Origin: Erythrophleum ivorense
Lineage: Eukaryota > Streptophyta > Magnoliopsida > Fabales > Fabaceae
DNA length: 64,000 nucleotides
Direction of reading: 5' to 3'
Assembly (NCBI GenBank): GCA_026724425.1
Contig: JAIUCV010000003.1
Span: 47,641,283-47,705,282 of the forward strand
A program made the position numbers and the translations under genes. The first letter of the stretch is position 1; each line of letters opens with the position of its first letter. Below are positions 1 to 10,738 of this stretch, one piece after another. The notes under the pieces are model-generated. The model was given only the letters and a program-made list of their open reading frames with translations, made no database searches and was not told where the DNA came from.

Positions 1-2321
1 TATCCATTCTCACATATAAATCACATATCCATATAATTACACATTCTCACAGGTTATACATCATACACATCATGGTATTACATCATTTGATATCATTATT
101 GTTACAATAAGAATAATAACAACTCTCTTGTCAATATCCTTGCTTTTATGTGTGGTGGCTCCCATTTCCTTGCTCACTTGATCCACCTAGGCATGTTTGG
201 TAATGGGGAGGAAAGAGTGAGATTCTAGAAATCTCAATAGATCTACTCCCTTTCAAGAACATATAATAAATGCAAATTCAAGTCTAAAAAATACATGCAT
301 GGCTATCTTGAAACTCATAAACATACATGGAGCATTTCTTGCATTCAAGAAGCCACATATATCATACATAGGCTTGTTAAGACAATGGTTTAGCCTCACC
401 CATTTTATTTAGGACTTTTGGACATGCCTCACTAACTTTCAAGGGACTTTTGACTAAGCTTCACTCTATCTAGAGACTTTTGACTTTGTCTCACCTACTC
501 TTAGGAACTTTTAGCTCATCCTCACCCTAGCTAAGAGACTTTTGCCTTCACTAAACTCAAGCAAGCCAAACACATTCATAAAAGTAACATTCAAGTGAAT
601 AAGCAAAGCATCATGGTACCATGACATATAAATACTTGCTAGAAACACTTTTCATGGCTTAAACATGCACATACACACATTTAAAGACAAGAAAACACCC
701 AAGCATGTGTGAAAGAAAGGAGAGATAGCTACCTTGTATACAAGAACACACTTTTCTCTTTGTAATTTCTTCCTCTGCCTAGGCCAAACACCTACAAGGA
801 GGTAGATCTTGATTCCTTTGGCCCAAACACATGAGATGGGATCCAGCTACACTCTTAAAACATTTACTAAAGTTACACATATTCATTTCAAGGAGCCTAA
901 CTATGTGTTGTTTCATTATGCTACAACATCGAACCTATACTTCCATCACACTTTCTAGGCTTTTTAAAATTTTTCCAAAGCTTCTTATCATACTCTCCCA
1001 TCATATATGATGCAATTCTAAGTTTGGAAGAAGATAAAACACTCCCTAGGTGCTTCAACCTTCTTAGACTGAGATAATGCTTTCTTTGGCACTAGTGGAA
1101 GTGATTTTGTTTTCCTTGATGGGAGATGCATGTGGGAAGCACCCTAGGGGTGTTAGGAGCTCATACAAACACTCACTTAGACTTAGAAACTCCTGGATAA
1201 AATCATATTTTAGCCTAAGTTCTTGAATCCCTAGCCTTATTATCTTGTATTTCATTGACTCTTTATTTATTCTCTTTGCATATTCTTATTTCCCACACTC
1301 TAATTCCTAAGATTCATCCTTGGTTTAGGTCAGATTTTACTTCTTCTTGGTAATTCTCTATAAGACCAAAAATCATCTCCCAAGAAACGAAAAGAAGAAA
1401 GCATGGAAAGCTAGGATATTTACCTTGATTTAAGCCTTTTTCAAGAGTCTTCTCCTTTGCTTTGGCCTCTCCCTTGAATTTTGAACTCCCCTCCTCTGGA
1501 CATGGCTCAAAATAGAACCAAACACTTCAATAAATCCATGGAAAGAAAGGGGGGAAGGAGGGGAACCAAGTTACTAAGGGAAGAACTATGAAAAATCATC
1601 AATTTCCTTACCTTTTCTTGGAGTCTTTCTTCCCCTTTTTCTCCTCCCATGGTGTGCCCTCCTTAGTAGTGCTTCTTTCTATTTTTAGCCATTAAAAAGT
1701 CAGTCAAGAGTTGGGGGAGAGTTTTGGATGTTTTTAAGAAGCATCAAGGCACTTTTTGCAACTTTTCATTTTGCACTTTAGTTCCTATTTCTTAGTTTTG
1801 TCTTATTGGGCTCATTTCAACTCCTTTTCAGAAACTGTCTTTTCTATCATCAAAATTTAGGCTCTCTAACCTTTAAAATGGCTTTGGAGTACTCAATTTG
1901 GATCTAAAACCTTCTCGAATCATTTGGTTAAAGTTTATGTCAACTCTTTGTCGAAATTGTTCACCGGAGGGATTTTAAACCATCCCAGGGGTTCCTATGG
2001 GTTTTAAGGCCTTTGAGAATGCCGGGCAACTCAATCTTTCCATTTAAAAATTCCTTCTTAGTGTTTTCTTAAACAAGTTTCACCATAGCAAGGGACATCT
2101 CTCACTATTGCGAGAGCTTCCTAACTATTCTCGCTATAGCTTGCGCTATTGTTAAAAATTCCCTAGATTTTGTCTGGCCACAAACTCATTATAGTGAATT
2201 GACATCCTTGCTATAGTTAACACATATCTCATGATAGCTAACAAGTATTCTTGCTATAGCTAAGGCGTAAATAGTTTTTAAACCCTTGAGTCCTTGTTTC
2301 TACAAAAAATTGGGTATTACA
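1..2321 (-). mobile_element. LTR (A/C mosaic, family D-like), truncated by window start
   Basis: Reading the minus strand, the sequence begins TGTAATACCC at 2321 and carries an array of GCTATAGC-type words (about 2085-2265). It then continues into sequence (about 1925-2050) matching family C LTRs, and further into the body shared by families A and C, including the AAAAGTCCC array (about 390-560). The distal end lies outside the window, so no TSD can be checked; the proximal flank is CTTTA. There is no coding sequence. The combination of an A-type 5' end with a C-type next segment looks like a recombinant LTR. Confidence 0.65.
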
Positions 2322-3478
2322 CTTTAACACGCTGAATAGATTGATAGATACTGCATGACTAATGGCTGATCAAAGCCATAGAAGGACCTTTCCTCCTATA
2401 CTGACAAGCAGGAGTGGTTCTGGTTGTAGAGCTTTTGGGGATGGCTACTATTGCTCTTCTAGAACCTATTCATCTCCTTCTGTTGGTTATACCATCTCTC
2501 TCTATATCCTGATCTATATAAGTATCATAGACCCATCGATAGGAGATTTTGATTGTAAAAGCTCCTCATAAGATGTCCAAACTACCCCAGCTTGTTAACA
2601 CATTGCTATGATGTGGCTCAAAAAACTAATGCTACCTTTTTCACTCCTTGTAGATTCATAACTATAGAGTGAACCAATTCTCCCACATCTATGCTTTTGT
2701 CACACCTTAAATTCAAGGGTGTGACCAGCATGGAAGGTGAACAAATTATTCACTCTATAAGCCTAACAAAGTAGGAAACATTATTGCTTAAAGCCGCATA
2801 TTAAAACTATTTTGAATATTGTAATTCATATGTGTAATGATCGTAATTAATTATATATGGCTTTTGTACAAATTTTGGCAGAGTCTCCCCTGAAATTTGG
2901 ACCTCACAAGATTTCTATAAATCAACCAGCAAAACAATTACAACAAGAGGAAGTTCTAATCTCAACACAGCACACTAAACATTAAATTCTAGGGTTGGGG
3001 GATCCTGTTTGTGACTCAGTGGAGTGACATACAACATACTACAGAACAAAAATATAGATTTTATGCAACCATCAAATATGCCCATGTGATGAATGCAAGG
3101 CTCACCAAAAATGAAGGAAGATGACCAATTCTAAGCTATTGAAGAGGGATCAGGTTTAGTTTTACTATAAATTGAAAATAAAAGGAGTAAGTCAAATGCT
3201 CAGTGAGTAAATAAGGCTAATCATACAGTATAAGAACATTTTTGCATTAAAGTTGTATCCAAAATAGTAATTCAACAATTAATCTTTAAAAGCAGTGATT
3301 AAAGAAAATTCTCCCAATAAAATCATTCATCAAATGTAGTGGGAAGCATCAAATCAATACCAACTAGGCCAAACGCAAAGCACACAGCTTGCTAGGTCAA
3401 GTAACACAAATGCTAATAACTTGCTTGCGAAAATTAAAACAGATCCACATATGGTGACTAACCACATGGGGCTAATAG
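2322..3478. other. Unassigned flank of the C1 LTR
   Basis: AT-rich sequence between two LTRs. I recognise no gene, RNA gene or clear repeat end. A 69-codon open frame near 2362-2571 has no recognisable domain and is probably chance. It should be contiguous with 20498-21610 once the C1 insertion is removed. It may be part of an older, decayed LTR, but I cannot support that from the sequence alone. Confidence 0.4.
3474..3478. repeat. TSD of C1, left (AATAG)
   Basis: Pairs with AACAG at 20498-20502 on the far side of the nest, with one C/T difference. Confidence 0.7.
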
Positions 3479-6400
3479 TGTAATATCCGGTCCTCCATAA
3501 ACATGAGAAATACAATGTTCGGTTTCTCCGTAAACGTAAAAAATGTGTCAAATATAAAAGGAAGTCTTCAAAAAAGAAAGATTTGTGGCCAACTAAAATT
3601 AGAATAAAATTTTAAATATTAAAAAAATATGGATTTAAGGTTTAAGATGCCTAAAAATCAAAGCTAGAAGAGCTCAAAAAATTTATCAAAGAAAGTAGGG
3701 GCATTTTTGTAATTTCTAAAAAATTTAGAAAACTCACAGGAGGGATTTTTAAATAGAAAATTTGAGCTTTTTAAGGTTCTCAAAGGCCCTAAAAACCATG
3801 GGAACCTCTAGAATGATTGAAACCCCTCCGATGAGAGATTTCAGCTGTCAGTTGACCGAATGGTTCGAAAGGGTTTAAAATCCAATTTGAGTAGTTCCAA
3901 AGGCATTTTATAAGTTAGAAGACCCAAATTTTATGATGAAAAAGATAGATTTCAAAAATGAGTAGAAATGAGACCAAACGGACAAATCACGAGTTAGGGA
4001 CTAAAATAAAAAGTTAAAAAGTATGTTAACTTTACCCTTTGCTTTTAAAATTATGTCCAGCCCTTCTCCTTCCTCTCCACTAAAGTTTTTTTGGTCTAAA
4101 ACAGAGTTGAAAGAGACATAAAAGGAGAGGCACAAGAGAAGGGAGAAGAAAGCCAAGAAAGATAGGTAAATTCAAGAAATTTCATGGCTTTTGTTATTTA
4201 AAGATGTTCTTCTCTTTTTACTTCATCTTTCCATGGTTTTGGTGGATGAAATGGCTTTATTTTAGCCTTGAGCTAGAGGGGAAAGATTAGAGTTTCAAAA
4301 GGGGACCAATACCAAAGGAAGAGACTCTTAATAGAAACTTGGATTCAAGGTAGATATCCTTGTAGCTTTGCTTCTTCTTCTTGCTTCTTGTATGTGAGAG
4401 TCATGGCCAAAAATAGAACCATTATGGAGGAGGAGTTTCTATCCAAAAACAAGCAAGAATCCATTGATTTAGTATGTGGGCACCTAAGAATTGCAAAGAA
4501 ATGGGAAGAAAAGCAAGTAAAATTCAAGTTAGGAAAGTGAAGAAGTCTTGAACACATTGTAAAAATTGATTTGATTCATGCATTCTCTAGCATATGTGAG
4601 TGTTTGTTTGAGTTCCGAAGACCCTTAGGAAGCCTCCCAAGTAGCTCTTCTATCAAGGAAAAATTGGAAACCCTTTGAACCTTAAATGCTTCCATAATTT
4701 TGGCCTAGGATAGATGGAGGGGTTAGGGAGTGTTTTAATTTATTCTAGCCTTGGTTTGGGACTTCTTATGATGGTAAAAGGTGGGAGGAACCCTTGGAAA
4801 AAATTTAGAAGTCATGGATTGGGAGATGAGGCAATAGCTTCTATAATGTGACCTTATGAAGCAACTTGTGTCTAGGCTTTTGTAAATGAATAGGCAATGG
4901 CTCCAAGGACCTTAAATGAGGTCAAGAGGCCTAGAAATGAGAAGAGAATGGAGCCAAGAACTTGAATTATGATGGTTGCTTTAGTAGGTGATTTATGGAA
5001 CCATTATGTAACTTATGGAACCAAGTATGTTCTTAAGAGTAAATTGAATGCTTTGGCTTGTTTCAAGAATATAATTGAGTGTTATTCATGATGTTTAGGC
5101 CACGGAAACCAACCCCACCTAAGTGTTCTTATAGAATTGAAAAAGGGAAGGAGTAAGGCAAAGTAAAGCTTGCATAGATAACAAGGTAGCTCTCTCCTCC
5201 TTCTCTCATGCATGCTTGAGTGTTTTTCTTGTCTTAAATGTATGTGTGTATGTTTAAAGTCATGACATATGTTTCTAGCAAGCATTCGCATGCCATGGTA
5301 TCTTGATGCTTTACTTATATATTAAAATGATGCTTTGATGAATGCCTTTAGTTTGCTTAAGCTTGGTGAAGCCAAAAGTCCCTTAGTTAGGGAGAGGATG
5401 AGCCAAAAGTCCCTAAGGTTGGGTGAGACAAAGCTAAAGGTCTCTAGCAAGAGTGAGGCTTAGTCAAAAGTCCCTTGAAAATGGGTGAGGCAAGTCCAAA
5501 AGTTCCAAAGAGAATGGGTAAGGCTAAAGCAATGCTTTGGCAAGCTTATGTGTGTTATCTATGTCCTTATGAATGAAGAGAGTGCTTTATGTATGATTGA
5601 GAATTTCATGTTGGCATACATGCATCTAGACTTGAAACTTACATCAAGTATGTGCATTTGAAATGGAGATGAGCTATTGAGATTCTTTGAATCTCATTCC
5701 CTCATCTCCAATATCTTAACATGCTAGGTGGAGCAAATGAGCAAGATAATGGAAGCCAATAAGTAGGGAGATAAAAGATTGACAATGAAGTGTGTTGTTT
5801 TGTTCATTTTGTAGCCACATGAATGAAAAATGATGTAATACTATGACGGAGTAGTTATATAATCATTTGAACATGTGTAATTACCCAAATATTTGATGTA
5901 TGTATGAGATATGGTGCCAAATGAATGGTAATGTACATTTTGAGTAGTGAATGGCAACATATAACTTGTATGTTCTTGCATATGGCTTGGGATGAGAGAG
6001 TGAGTTTTTAATTTCTGGGTTGAGGCACCTTTAAGACAAGTTTAGTAGACCATTTTGGTACTTTTTCACATACTCAAGTGGCCATGAGAGCCCTAGAACC
6101 AAATGCAACCCTCTTAGACCCCTTATAAGACTAAAAAATGACCAAATTGCAACCCAATGTCAAGATTTGACAAAATGAACGAGTTTGCCCATGAAATTTG
6201 GCATCCATCTAGGTCTTGTTAAGATTTTTTTGGGAAGCTAAAGTAGGTAATATTTGAAGATCTACAAAATATTTGGTGAGTTTTTGAAGTTGAGAATTTT
6301 TCTGGACTTGGTCACTGTACTGTAACTTTAGTCCGAAAATAAATGTGTCAAACATGGGCCAAACAATGTCTAATTGCCATGAAATTTTATAAGCATAAAC

Positions 6401-6758
6401 TAGACCTTTCTAGTGACATTTTTCTATTAGAAGCACCCTATTTAGATGTCTAGAGAGGGAGATATGAAGTTTTGAAGTGGCTATCCAGTATCAGGCGCAC
6501 AGTCATACCTGAAGCACTGTTTGATTAGTGTCCGTGGTCTGAACGAACCTGGAATGGTTTGGAATGATTTTTTTTCCCTCTAGTTAACATCCATAGCTAG
6601 TTAGACCTTTGTGCCTTTTCGATGTCAAACATAGTTTAGATGTTATGTTCATGACTTGCAATTATTTTTAGTGTAAAGTTAATATTCAGAGCTTTCTAAG
6701 AAGCTATGGTATGGCAGATTTTACTTTTTATGCATTTAGTTATGATTTTTCAAAGTTG

Positions 6759-6763
6759 CCCCT
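6759..6763. repeat. TSD of A1, left (CCCCT)
   Basis: Identical to CCCCT at 20218-20222 directly after the 3' LTR. Confidence 0.9.
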
Positions 6764-9455
6764 TGTAACAACCAGAAAAAAAAAGAAAAAAAAAGAAACT
6801 AAAAATTTTTTAAAGTCCTAAAATTTTCCAAGTCTGCTAGCTATAACGAGAAATGGCTTAGCTATAGCAAATGTACCTGTTTGCTATAGCGAGAAATGGT
6901 CTAGCTATAGCGAGAGTGCCTCTAGCTATAGCAAGAATGCTTCTCGCTATAGCGAGTGTGGGCATCCCATACAAAAACCAGGGAGCTGCTCGCTGTAGCA
7001 AAAACAGGGGTCTGGGACTGATACGTGCTCGCTATAGCAAGGGTTATTCTTTACTATAGCGAGGGTTAGTCTGGAAAAGCATAAAAAAAGAGAATTTAAC
7101 TCTCTTTAAATTGACTTAGGCTTCATCCAAGGCAGAGAAAAAAGCTTGAGAGAGAGAGAGAAACTAGGAGAAACTAAGAGAGAATAAGGGAAGCCAAGGA
7201 AGAAAGGTAAGAACCCTTAAAAATCTTCATGCTTCTTCTTCTTGATTTTATTCTTCTCCTTCTAAGCTTCCTTTCCATGGGTTGTTAAGTAAGAAAGCTC
7301 TGTTCTGGTCAAGAAAAAGCAAGATACCCTTGAAAGAGAGTGTGATAAGTTGAGAAATGTAAAGAAAGGAGAAGAAGAGTTAGTGAAATTCTAGAGAGAG
7401 AGAGAACCCCTAGTTTTTTATATGCTTTGTAGGGTTTGCTATGAAGAACCCCTTAGCCTTTGTGAGTAATTATTTGACTTCCAACAGAGTAATTCCATAC
7501 TCTTTGTTGTGTCTAGGCTCAAAAGAAACAACTCCATCTAGTTGTGATTGTGAAACCAAGAAGGGAAAAGAGAAATTAAAAGGGAAGGCTTGTGTTGGCT
7601 TATAAGGTAGCTCTCCATTCTTTCTCGTTATATTCTTGGATGGGTAATAATCATTGTACACTTGTGTATATGCTTGTATTGTGAGACATGCCATTTAATG
7701 TTACCTTGATGCATTGGTACCAATATGTTTATGATATGGATTGTGAAAATTGCTCAGGTGAGGCAATGCCAAAAGTCCCTTGAGATGGGTGAAGTGGAGC
7801 CAAAAGTTCTTAAACTAAGGGTGAAGCCAATCTAAAAGTCCCAAAAACTTAGGTGAGGCTAGACCAAAAATCTCTAGAGCTTGTTCTTGGCATTGATATG
7901 ATATCATGGCATGAAAATCATATGTTATGTAATTATAAATGGTTTGCATGTTTTGACTTATTTATATATCTTGATTGCTTCCTTGAATGAGTGTATGAGC
8001 TATTGAGATTCCATGAATCTCACCTCCCTTCCTCTCCCATCTTAACATGTTAGGTGGAGCTCAAGAAGATCAAAGTGCACACCAAGGAGCCTAGTTGAGT
8101 ATACTTAAGGAGTTGTATAGTTATTTTAGTTCTTTTAATGTAAAGAGGTGCCAAAATGAATATGAACCTATTATTTTTTAGATGTAAATGCTTAAGCAAG
8201 TGTAAAAGTATGTATGAATTATGTATGAACCAAGTATAGAGCCAAAGTAATGAAATTATGAGATTTGGCTCCTTTGTGGCTTATATGCAGTAGTGTATTT
8301 TAGCCCGTAGCATAGTGAGTTTGAAATGTATGATGATTTGGATTACTTGAGTATTTCATATATACTATGTTTATGCTTTAAAACTTGTCCAAGAGGTGCT
8401 AGAACTTGTGGGAGGCCATTTAGACCCACTTTAAACCATTTCGGGTGTCAAAACTGCTAAATCTGTAAGCTTCGTCAAAGTATGACCAAATGAGCTCTTC
8501 TTGATATGAAATTTGGCATACCTCTAGAGCTTGTTAAGAGCTTCTTAGGAAGATAAAGTAGGTAATATTTGGAGGTCTAGAAAATATTTGGCAAATTGTT
8601 GAAGTTTGGAAATTTTGATGGTTTGGTCAATGCACTGTTTCCATAGGTCTGAAAATGAATCTATGTCATTCATGGACCAAATAATGTGAAATTGTCATGA
8701 AATTTTATAGACATAAACTAGACATCCACAGTGACCTATACCACTGGAAGCACCTCAATTGGAGGTCTGTAGAGGGAGAAACCACTTTCTAAAGTTCTAT
8801 GTCAGCTTTAGGGAAGCCATCCAATCTTTGTTACTGTTCCATCAGTTTTTGAGGTCCAAGGACTACTAGACTGATCTAGACTTATTTTTCTCCTCTAGTT
8901 AACATTTATAGCTCTAAAAATTGGTATAGGTTTCTCAAATTGGATTTTTTTGGAATTAGTTATGAATTTTTGAATTTCATGATAGCAAGCTGCACCAGTA
9001 CCAGGGATAGCCAGACCTCTGTCTCTTTTTTTATATCAAACATGACCCAGACGCTGAGATTTTGGTTAGAAATTATTTTTACAGTAAATTTAACACTTAG
9101 ATATTTCTAGAGAGATATGGTTTGCTTAATTCTCATTTTTCTAGAATTAGTTATGATTTTCCAAATTTAGAGCCAAAAATCTGACTTTTGGGCCCATTTA
9201 AGAAATTGCATTTTCTTGATTTTTGGCTTCATATCCGTGGTTTATGGGTTTTTTGAGGCTATGTATAAGTTTTATAAATGGTGTTTGAGTAGAGAATGTG
9301 AATGATGGATTCACGGGACCCACAGGGAAAAATATGACTGATTTGACCTTAACTTAAAGTAGTAAAATACCATAATTTTAGTTATTTTCATTGGAAATCA
9401 TATAGAATCAAGCCTAAAGGGAGATGAGTTGGAGTTAAGACATTATGGTATTACA
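6764..9455 (+). repeat. 5' LTR of A1
   Basis: 2692 bp, TGTAACAACC to ATTATGGTATTACA. It holds an A-rich start, an array of GCTATAGC words (6838-7070), a purine-rich stretch (about 7140-7210) and the AAAAGTCCC-type array (about 7755-7880). Comparing the last 255 bp with the 3' LTR by eye gives about 22 differences (about 8-9%), so the insertion is not recent. An antisense open frame (7470-7694) recurs in other copies but has no known domain. Confidence 0.92.
6838..7070. repeat. GCTATAGC palindromic word array (5' LTR)
   Basis: About nine degenerate copies of GCTATAGCRAG spaced roughly 20-30 bp apart, including a perfect 14-bp palindrome CTCGCTATAGCGAG at 6943-6956. The same array is in the 3' LTR (about 17560-17815) and in the family A and D solo LTRs. 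Confidence 0.85.
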
Positions 9456-9459
9456 TTTT

Positions 9460-9471
9460 TGGTATTAGAGC
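9460..9471 (+). other. Primer binding site, tRNA-iMet type
   Basis: TGGTATTAGAGC lies four bases after the 5' LTR. It differs by one transition from the TGGTATCAGAGC usually found in plant gypsy and copia elements primed by initiator tRNA-Met. It fixes the sense strand of A1 as plus. Confidence 0.88.
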
Positions 9472-9623
9472 AAAGGTTCAGGCACTTTTGCTCGATGCTA
9501 GACTCTTGAATGATGTGATTGGCTTGTGTTTGGTGTGAATTGCCATGGGAGTGGTAGCATCCATATGCATATATGCTTGTACTATAATTGTGAACTGAGG
9601 ATTGCTACTTCTTCTCAGATAAA

Positions 9624-10733
9624 ATGGTTGAGACTAGACAGGATAAGGGTAGAGGTAGGCTACCCAGGGCTCAGAGAGCTAAGCCAGAGGTTCCTGTTGG
9701 ACTTGAGGATCCTCTGTATACTATCATGGAGAGGTTTAATCGGTGTGAAGCCATGATGGGCCAGCATAAGGAGATGCTGGAACAATAGAGGCACATTGTC
9801 TAGCAACAACATGATATGATCATGCACTTGCAAGATACCTTGGCCAGGCAAGAAGAAGCCAGGAGGGAACCTTTATACCTCAGCCATCCACATCTGGCAT
9901 TCCACTTGCACCTCCCCAAGAGCCTGTTGCTGCTCAGACCCAGACGCTTATCCAGAAACTGTTGAAGCAGTTTAGGCAGAACAGTCCACCCTTGTTTGAT
10001 GGAGAGTTAGATATGGATAAGGCAAAGGCTTGGGTTATGGAGCTAGAGAAAATATTCTTGGTGATGGATTGTACCACTGAGCAGAAAGCTTAATTAGCCA
10101 CTTTCATGCTACAAAAGGAAGCCGATAGATGATGGCGTAGCATGAAACCCCTGATGGAGACCAAGAACATACAGATAACTTAGGAAAGCTTCTTAGTTGA
10201 GTTTTATGAGAAATATTTCCTAAGTTCTGTGAGGAAGAAGAAAGAGATGGAATTTATGGGCTTGAGACAAACAGATAAGATGACTATGGATCAGTATGTG
10301 GCTAAATTTATTGAATTGTCTAGGTGTTCCTCTCACCTTCAGAGGTATGATGATGAACCCTGGAGATGTGAGCAGTTTGAGATTAGGTTGAAGCTCCTAA
10401 TTAGCAATAGAGTTACTTCACAGCGGATTAGGAAGTTCAATACTCTTGTGGAGGTTAACAGGGTGATTGAGACTAACCTGCGAGCTATCATGCCTGCTGC
10501 GGCTATAGCTAGTCAGAAAGGGGTTTTAGAATTGAAAAGACCGAGATCAGAAGAGGGTTCTAGCATGACACTTAGCACTAAGAGGAGAGGTAAGAGGCCA
10601 TGGAATAGAAGGCCACAGTGGGGTAAGCCAATGCCGCCTCCTTGGAGCCAGTTATCCTTCCAGCAGTCTCTGGTGACATGTTTCAAGTATAGGAAGCCAG
10701 GGCATATCGTTAGACACTGTCCCCAGGTGGACA
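9624..10733 (+). pseudogene. gag: gag (capsid and zinc knuckle), degenerate
   Basis: The first ATG after the leader is at 9624. The frame carries a Retrotrans_gag-type capsid region: FDGELD...AKAWVMELEKIF at about 9995-10060, then the EFYEKYF...EFMGLRQ...MTMDQYV stretch at about 10200-10310. A zinc knuckle follows near 10678-10720, where the second cysteine of CX2CX4HX4C is Tyr (CFKYRKPGHIVRHC). In-frame stops occur at 9786, 9801, 10091, 10130 and 10181, and the frame shifts once between about 9860 and 9950. The stops are of the Gln-to-stop or Trp-to-stop kind, consistent with C-to-T decay. The 3' end is cut by the B1 LTR at 10739. Non-functional. Confidence 0.85.
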
Positions 10734-10738
10734 CAGCG

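Noticed and set aside
2362..2571. 69-codon plus-strand open frame after the first LTR
   Set aside because: No recognisable domain, serine/isoleucine-rich low complexity, no promoter or splice context; probably chance.
6838..7070. CRISPR-like array reading of the GCTATAGC repeats
   Set aside because: Repeats are short, degenerate and irregularly spaced, and the context is a plant LTR; not a CRISPR array.
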